From: Sinimarinibacterium flocculans
GTDB taxonomy: Bacteria; Pseudomonadota; Gammaproteobacteria; Nevskiales; Nevskiaceae
Direction: 5' to 3'
Length of the DNA: 64,000 nt
Assembly: GCF_003201205.1 (NCBI RefSeq)
Contig: NZ_QICN01000001.1
Location: forward strand, 372,001 to 436,000
How positions within the stretch are numbered: position 1 is the first letter of the stretch; each line of letters begins with the position of its first letter. The position numbers were made by a program, and so were the translations under genes. Shown here in pieces: positions 59,912-64,000 of the stretch. A model generated the notes under the pieces. It made no database searches, had not been told where the DNA came from, and saw only the letters and a program-made list of their open reading frames with translations.

Positions 59912-61333
59912 ATGTCAGTCAAGACCGAAGAAGTGATCAAGCTCAAGGATCTGCCGAAGGGCGACGCCCGTTGTCCCGGGGCACCCAGCACGCAGGACAT
60001 CATCGCCGCTGACACGGTGAAGGCGCCGGGCTGGGTCTGCTCGGAGTCCTACCAGTTCCTCGGCGACGAGGACATCCCGACCGATCGCTACACCGATCCG
60101 GCCTACGCAAAGCGCGAGCTGGACACGCTGTGGAAGAAGACCTGGCAGTTCGCCTGCCGCGAGGAGCACATCGCGGAAGTCGGCGATTACTACGTCTACG
60201 ACCTCGGCCACTACTCGTTCATCATCACCCGCGTCGCCGAGAACGAGATCCGCGCGTACTACAACGCCTGCCTGCATCGCGGCACCAAGCTGCGCGCCTC
60301 GGGCACCGACGGCAACGCCGAGGAGTTCAAGTGCAGCTTCCACGGCTGGAGCTGGAATCTCGACGGCACGCACAAGTCGACGACCTGCGACTGGGACTTC
60401 CCGCATGTCGATTCGAAGAAGTTCTCGCTGCCGCAGGCGCGCGTCGCCCGGCTCGGCGGCTTCGTGTTCATCAACATGGACCCGGTCGCGCCCTCGCTGG
60501 AGGACTACCTCGGCCCCGAGGCGCTGTCGCACATCAAGGCCTGGAAGCTGGAAGACCGCTACGTCTACCTGCATGTGTCAAAGCGCATCCCGGCGAACTG
60601 GAAGCTGACGATCGAGGCCTTCATGGAGGCCTATCACGTCATCGAGACGCACCCGCAGGTGGCGCCGAGTAACGGCGACGCCAACTCGCAATACGACATC
60701 TACGGCGAGCACGTCGACCGCTTCATCTCGACGCTGGGCGTCGTCAGCCCGCACCTCTACGGCCAGGTCAGCGAACAGGACATCCTCAACCAGTTCACGC
60801 TGGGCGACAGCAGCGCACTGGGCGATACCAAGTTCACGCTCAAGGACGGCGGCACCGCGCGCAGCGTCATGGCCGAGATGTTCCGCAGCATGTTCGAGAA
60901 GGCGACCAACACCGACCTGTCGAAGGTCTCGGATTCCGAGCTGCTCGACTGCTTCTCGTACACCGTTTTCCCGAACACCTTCCTGTTCCCGGGCATCTCG
61001 CTGCCGATGGTCTACCGCTTCCGCCCAGACCGTCACGACCACCGCAAGTGCCTCTACGAGGTGCTGTTCCTGCGTCCGGTGCCGGTCGACGGCAAGCGTC
61101 CGGTGCCGGCGATGCCGATCCACCTCGAGGATCACCAGTCGTTCACCGAGGCGGCCGGCATGGACCCGGGCTTCGGCGCGATTCTCGACCAGGACACCGA
61201 GAACCTGATCCTGCAGCAGGAAGGTGTCGAGGCCAGCGCCAAAAAGGGGCTGACGCTGGGCAACTACCAGGAGATCCGCGTGCGCCACTTCAACCGGGCG
61301 CTCGACAAGTACGTCGGCAAGTCCTCGGGCTAA
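59912..61333 (+). CDS. Rieske non-heme iron oxygenase, alpha subunit
   Basis: A 473-residue ring-hydroxylating-oxygenase large subunit. The Rieske [2Fe-2S] site is Cys120-x-His122 ('CLHRG') and Cys141-x2-His144 ('CSFHGW'). The mononuclear iron is bound by His242 and His247 in 'EAYHVIETHPQ' plus an Asp in 'LDQDTENL' (426 or 428); the bridging Asp before His242 is Glu here. No beta subunit is present, so a homo-oligomer is expected. It is followed by its own Rieske ferredoxin. Confidence 0.95.
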   Translation: MSVKTEEVIKLKDLPKGDARCPGAPSTQDIIAADTVKAPGWVCSESYQFLGDEDIPTDRYTDPAYAKRELDTLWKKTWQFACREEHIAEVGDYYVYDLGHYSFIITRVAENEIRAYYNACLHRGTKLRASGTDGNAEEFKCSFHGWSWNLDGTHKSTTCDWDFPHVDSKKFSLPQARVARLGGFVFINMDPVAPSLEDYLGPEALSHIKAWKLEDRYVYLHVSKRIPANWKLTIEAFMEAYHVIETHPQVAPSNGDANSQYDIYGEHVDRFISTLGVVSPHLYGQVSEQDILNQFTLGDSSALGDTKFTLKDGGTARSVMAEMFRSMFEKATNTDLSKVSDSELLDCFSYTVFPNTFLFPGISLPMVYRFRPDRHDHRKCLYEVLFLRPVPVDGKRPVPAMPIHLEDHQSFTEAAGMDPGFGAILDQDTENLILQQEGVEASAKKGLTLGNYQEIRVRHFNRALDKYVGKSSG

Positions 61334-61340
61334 CGGTCGC

Positions 61341-61682
61341 GTGACGGATCAAACCGAACCGGCGCCCTCGGCCGAGGGCGCATACACGCGTTTCTGCGCG
61401 GTGACCGAACTCCCGCCGGAGTCGAAGAAGGCGGTGCGGATCGGTAGCCACTGGATCCTGGTCTGCCACACCGAGGGCAGGTACTACGCGGTGTCCAACA
61501 TCTGCTCGCACGCGACCCGCCCGCTGATGATGGGGCGCGTGCGCCACTGCACGATCACCTGCCCGGTACACGGCGCGCGCTTCAACCTCGAAAGCGGTGC
61601 GGCACTGAACCTGCCGGCGACCAAGCCGATCGCGACCTATCCGGTGCGCATCGTCGACGACTGGATCGAGGTGATGTTGTAA
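61341..61682 (+). CDS. Rieske-type [2Fe-2S] ferredoxin
   Basis: A 113-residue Rieske ferredoxin translated from GTG 61341, seven bases after the oxygenase. Ligands are Cys55/His57 ('ICSHATRPL') and Cys74/His77 ('TCPVHGARF'). It should carry electrons to the oxygenase. No matching ferredoxin reductase is encoded in the window, so an unlinked one must serve. Length is normal for NdoA/BphF-type proteins. Confidence 0.95.
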   Translation: MTDQTEPAPSAEGAYTRFCAVTELPPESKKAVRIGSHWILVCHTEGRYYAVSNICSHATRPLMMGRVRHCTITCPVHGARFNLESGAALNLPATKPIATYPVRIVDDWIEVML

Positions 61683-61713
61683 ACGGCCGTAACGGGCCGC
61701 CCCACCAGCTTCT

Positions 61714-61784
61714 GTAGGAGCGCACCTGGGCGCGACGGCTTGGCCGGTGTGGCGTGGGTCGCGCCTAGGAGCGCTCCTACGAGC
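61714..61784. repeat. Inverted REP pair (REPIN-like), copy 3
   Basis: TGTAGGAGCGCACCTGGGCG... at 61714-61737 faces GTCGCGCCTAGGAGCGCTCC... at 61759-61784. It separates the Rieske ferredoxin from the second hydratase gene and could end the oxygenase transcript. Confidence 0.85.
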
Positions 61785-61799
61785 GCTCATGTTTAGCGC

Positions 61800-61817
61800 T
61801 GCGCCAGATGTATAGCG
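61800..61817. promoter_or_regulatory. 18-bp motif shared with 21382-21399
   Basis: TGCGCCAGATGTATAGCG, 17 of 18 bases identical with the copy upstream of the AraC gene, lies 75 bases before the hydratase ATG at 61892. See the entry at 21382 for the comparison. Confidence 0.45.
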
Positions 61818-61891
61818 CTCGGCGGTCTTGGTCGGGATCGTTGCTGACGGCGGCGATATATTGCGTTCAATCCGAAATGGAAAGCCCGTAC

Positions 61892-63082
61892 ATGTCTGCA
61901 AAACCGGAACAAGCAGCTGCTCAACTCGATCTCAGCGATCTCGACCGCTGGGTCGGAAAGCCGGTGGTCTTCGCCGAGCTGTGGGATCCGTGCAACGCGA
62001 CCGACATCCGCCGCTGGGTCATGGCGATGGACTATCCGAACCCGATCCACTGGGACCAGGAGTTCGCGCTGGCGTCGAAGTTCGGCGGCATCGTTGCGCC
62101 GCAGTCCTTCGCGGTGGCGATGGACTACGGACACGGCTGCCATCCGGCCGGGGTCGGCAAGATTCCGGGCTCGCATCTGATCTTCGGCGGCGAGGAGTGG
62201 TGGTTCTTCGGCGCACCGGTGCGTCCGGGCGACAAGCTGTTCCAGAAGCGCCGCTTCGACGGCTACGACGTCAAGGACACGAGCTTCGCCGGTCCCACCG
62301 TATTCCAGCGTGGCGACACCGAACACCGTAACCAGGACGGCGTGCTCGTCGCACGCGAGCGCGCGACCTCGATCCGCTACCTGATCGAGGAGGCGAACAA
62401 GCGCGGCGTGTTCGGCAAGGAGAAGGCCTCGCCCAAGCGCTGGGACAAGCAGGAGCTGGCCGAGATCCACAAGCTGCGCTACGACTGGATCCTGTCCAAT
62501 CGTGAAGGCCGCTCGCCGTTGTGGGCTGACGTGAAGGTCGGCGACAAGCTGCCGCGCCGCGTGATCGGCCCGCATTCGATCGCGACCTTCGTCACCGAGT
62601 ACCGGGCCTTCCGCCAGAACATCTGGGGCACCTGGCGCTGGAACGTGCCCGAAGGCATGGTCGATCCGGCGACCGCGGACGCCGGCTTCGCCAAGGACAT
62701 GAGCTACGACTACAGTGCGCGCAAGATCGACCCGCGCCAGGGCGACGGCCTGTACCACGGGCCGTCGAGCGGTCACGTGAACCTGGAGAAGGCGAGCAAC
62801 ATCGGCATGGGCGGCATGTACGGTTATGGCGCATCGATGAACGCCTGGCACCTGGATTACGTGTCCTACTGGGCCGGCCACGACGGCTTCGTCTGGCACT
62901 CGAAGACGCAGTTCCGCAGCCCGGCGTTCGAGGGCGATGTGACCTTCATCGACGGCGAAGTCGTCGACAAGCAGCCGAACTCGGCCTACGGCTGTCCGGT
63001 CGCGGTCGTCGAAGTGAAGATGACGACGCAGAAGGGCGAGCAGATCCTCAAGGGCACGGCCGACGTGCAGCTGCCGTACTGA
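61892..63082 (+). CDS. Double-hotdog MaoC-like hydratase/dehydratase, paralogue
   Basis: A 396-residue paralogue of the protein at 7327-8496, with the same order of blocks: 'DIRRW', 'APQSF', 'GSHLIFGG-EWWF', 'FAGPT-FQRGD' and 'TSIRYL'. The first hotdog holds 'YPNPIHWDQEF', close to the N-P-x-H active-site turn of R-specific hydratases. Start: ATG 61892 behind GGAAAG, though ATG 61877 is in frame. It is followed by an acyl-CoA synthetase. Two such enzymes in one region suggest two successive hydration steps or two substrates. Confidence 0.82.
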   Translation: MSAKPEQAAAQLDLSDLDRWVGKPVVFAELWDPCNATDIRRWVMAMDYPNPIHWDQEFALASKFGGIVAPQSFAVAMDYGHGCHPAGVGKIPGSHLIFGGEEWWFFGAPVRPGDKLFQKRRFDGYDVKDTSFAGPTVFQRGDTEHRNQDGVLVARERATSIRYLIEEANKRGVFGKEKASPKRWDKQELAEIHKLRYDWILSNREGRSPLWADVKVGDKLPRRVIGPHSIATFVTEYRAFRQNIWGTWRWNVPEGMVDPATADAGFAKDMSYDYSARKIDPRQGDGLYHGPSSGHVNLEKASNIGMGGMYGYGASMNAWHLDYVSYWAGHDGFVWHSKTQFRSPAFEGDVTFIDGEVVDKQPNSAYGCPVAVVEVKMTTQKGEQILKGTADVQLPY

Positions 63083-63128
63083 TTCCGTTGCCATGATTCC
63101 ACGTCGCAGGCTGCCCCCTGTATCCCCC

Positions 63129-63203
63129 TGTAGGAGCGGCTTCACCCGCGACACGGCGGGCACGCCGCACGAAACAGGGTCGCGGCTGAAGCCGCTCCCA
63201 CAA
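63129..63203. repeat. Inverted REP pair (REPIN-like), copy 4
   Basis: TGTAGGAGCGGCTTCACCCG... at 63129-63152 faces GGTCGCGGCTGAAGCCGCTC... at 63178-63203. The right unit ends directly at the start codon of the next gene (63204), so it covers its ribosome-binding region. Confidence 0.85.
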
Positions 63204-64000
63204 TGACGTCTCCTGTCGCCGAACAGATGTCGATCGTCCGCGGCATTCCGCTGCAGGAGGAGCCGGGGCAGGGCGCGCACACGATTCCCGGCTACCTGCG
63301 CGAGGTCACGCAGCGTTACGCCGGTGCCGAGGCGCTGGTGATGCACACCGCTGCCGGGGTTGAGCGCTGGTCCTACGAGATGCTGTGGGAGCGCTCCGTC
63401 GAAGTGGCCAGGGCCCTGATCGCCAGCGGTGTCGGCAAGGACAGCCGCGTCGGCATCCTGATGGTCAACCGGCCGGAGTACCTGTCGTCGGTGTTCGGCA
63501 TCGGCCTGGCCGGTGGTGTCGCGGTGGCGCTGAGCACCTTCTCGACGCCGGCGGAGCTGGAGCACCTGATTGCCGTCTCCGGCATCTCGGTGCTGTTGTT
63601 CGACGGACGCGTGCTCAAGCGTGATTTCGGCGCCGTACTGGCCGAGCTGGAGCCGGCGCTGCTGGACGCGGCGCCGGGCGCGCTCCAGTCGACGAAGTTT
63701 CCGTTCCTGCGCCATCTAGTGCGCCTCGATTCGGTCACCGCGGACGATGCCGGAGACCTGAAGGCGCGCAGCTTCGAGTCGTGGACGGATTTCCTCGGCC
63801 GCGGCCGCACGGTGACGGATGCCATCGTAGACGCGCGTGCGGCGGCGGTTGCGCCGTCGGATGCCGGCGGACTGTTCTTCTCGTCCGGGACCACCAGCCT
63901 GCCCAAAGGCATCCTGCACGCGCAGCGGGCGTTCGCGATCCAGTGGTGGCGATGGCCGCGCGTGATGTGCGTGAAGGGGCCCGCGCGTGCCTGGACCGGC
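63204..64000 (+). CDS. Acyl-CoA synthetase (AMP-forming), 3' truncated by window end
   Basis: The frame opens at ATG 63204 and is still open at base 64000, giving 265 residues. 'TIPGYLREVTQRYAGAEALV' and 'WSYEMLWERSVEVARALIAS' are the N-terminal block of ANL ligases, and the P-loop 'LFFSSGTTSLPKGILHAQRA' is present near residue 230. The C-terminal half with the adenylate and catalytic Lys motifs lies outside. No ribosome site is visible because a repeat abuts the start; the later in-frame ATG at 63228 is an alternative. It probably activates the acid degraded by the neighbouring oxygenase operon. Confidence 0.9.

Noticed and set aside
61793-63715. A 640-codon minus-strand frame covering the second hydratase and the start of the acyl-CoA synthetase.
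   Set aside because: It crosses a repeat and two real genes and has shadow composition; both plus-strand genes show strong homology blocks.

Overview
The window comes from a high-GC Gram-negative proteobacterium. Flanking genes run about 70% GC or more in the stretches I counted. There is a TonB-dependent outer-membrane receptor, and inverted pairs of a 'TGTAGGAGCG...GCGAC' repeat that resemble the REP/REPIN elements of Xanthomonadales and related gammaproteobacteria. A Nevskiales-, Steroidobacter- or Immundisolibacter-like degrader would fit, but no rRNA or marker gene is present to prove it. I saw no tRNA, rRNA, CRISPR array or transposase.

The content is overwhelmingly catabolic: two flavin steroid-dehydrogenase-like enzymes (1-1383, 24794-26521), two cytochromes P450 (22592-23890, 40858-42435) with a putidaredoxin-type ferredoxin, a Rieske oxygenase with a Rieske ferredoxin (59912-61682), many SDRs, aldo-keto reductases, an aldehyde dehydrogenase, a thiolase, CoA transferases, acyl-CoA synthetases, an atypical crotonase and two double-hotdog MaoC-like hydratases. 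This is the toolkit for a hydrophobic polycyclic or isoprenoid substrate (steroid, terpenoid or polyaromatic). The substrate itself cannot be read from the sequence.

Layout. (a) 1-8496, plus strand: flavin dehydrogenase, CMD-family protein, MFS pump, thiolase, stand-alone E2-like acyltransferase, TetR, SDR, double-hotdog hydratase, ending in a strong bidirectional terminator. (b) 8563-11481, minus strand: small Cys protein, aldehyde dehydrogenase, a 98-residue beta-rich protein and a tandem alpha/beta-barrel protein, divergent from (c) 11605-13713, an SDR and an MFS permease. Palindromes of one type (3550, 6463, 11543) link (a), (b) and (c) into a likely TetR regulon. (d) 13702-14769: a DapB-like dehydrogenase. 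(e) 15060-21333: a tightly coupled HyuB-HyuA-CoA transferase-CoA transferase operon. (f) 21548-31432: AraC regulator, then P450, SDR, flavin dehydrogenase, crotonase, AKR, SDR, SnoaL and a kinase-like protein. (g) 36248-31467, minus strand: amidohydrolase, DUF59, alpha/beta hydrolase, acyl-CoA synthetase and TetR, divergent from a YciI-like gene and a TonB receptor. (h) 42435-39829, minus strand: P450 with a fused C-terminal beta domain, ferredoxin and TetR. (i) 42610-47183, accessory DNA: a VapBC module, a GMC oxidoreductase and a low-GC orphan gene for a GHKL ATPase with a possible nuclease domain. (j) 47369-58416: miscellaneous metabolism (sulfotransferase, phosphatase, molybdopterin oxidoreductase, AKR, DUF1330, phosphotransferase, giant indolepyruvate:ferredoxin oxidoreductase, VOC protein) with repeats in most gaps. 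(k) 58608-64000: amidohydrolase, Rieske oxygenase system, second double-hotdog hydratase and the start of an acyl-CoA synthetase.

The observations I consider most worth following are: the 98-residue domain that occurs both free (10390-10686) and fused to a P450 (40858-42435), about 53 of 98 residues identical without gaps; the low-GC ATPase/nuclease-like orphan (45144-47183); the shared TetR-type operators; a near-identical 18-bp motif upstream of the AraC gene and of the hydratase 40 kb away; a crotonase with a histone-like lysine tail and no catalytic glutamates; and paired class III CoA transferases of which one lacks the catalytic aspartate.
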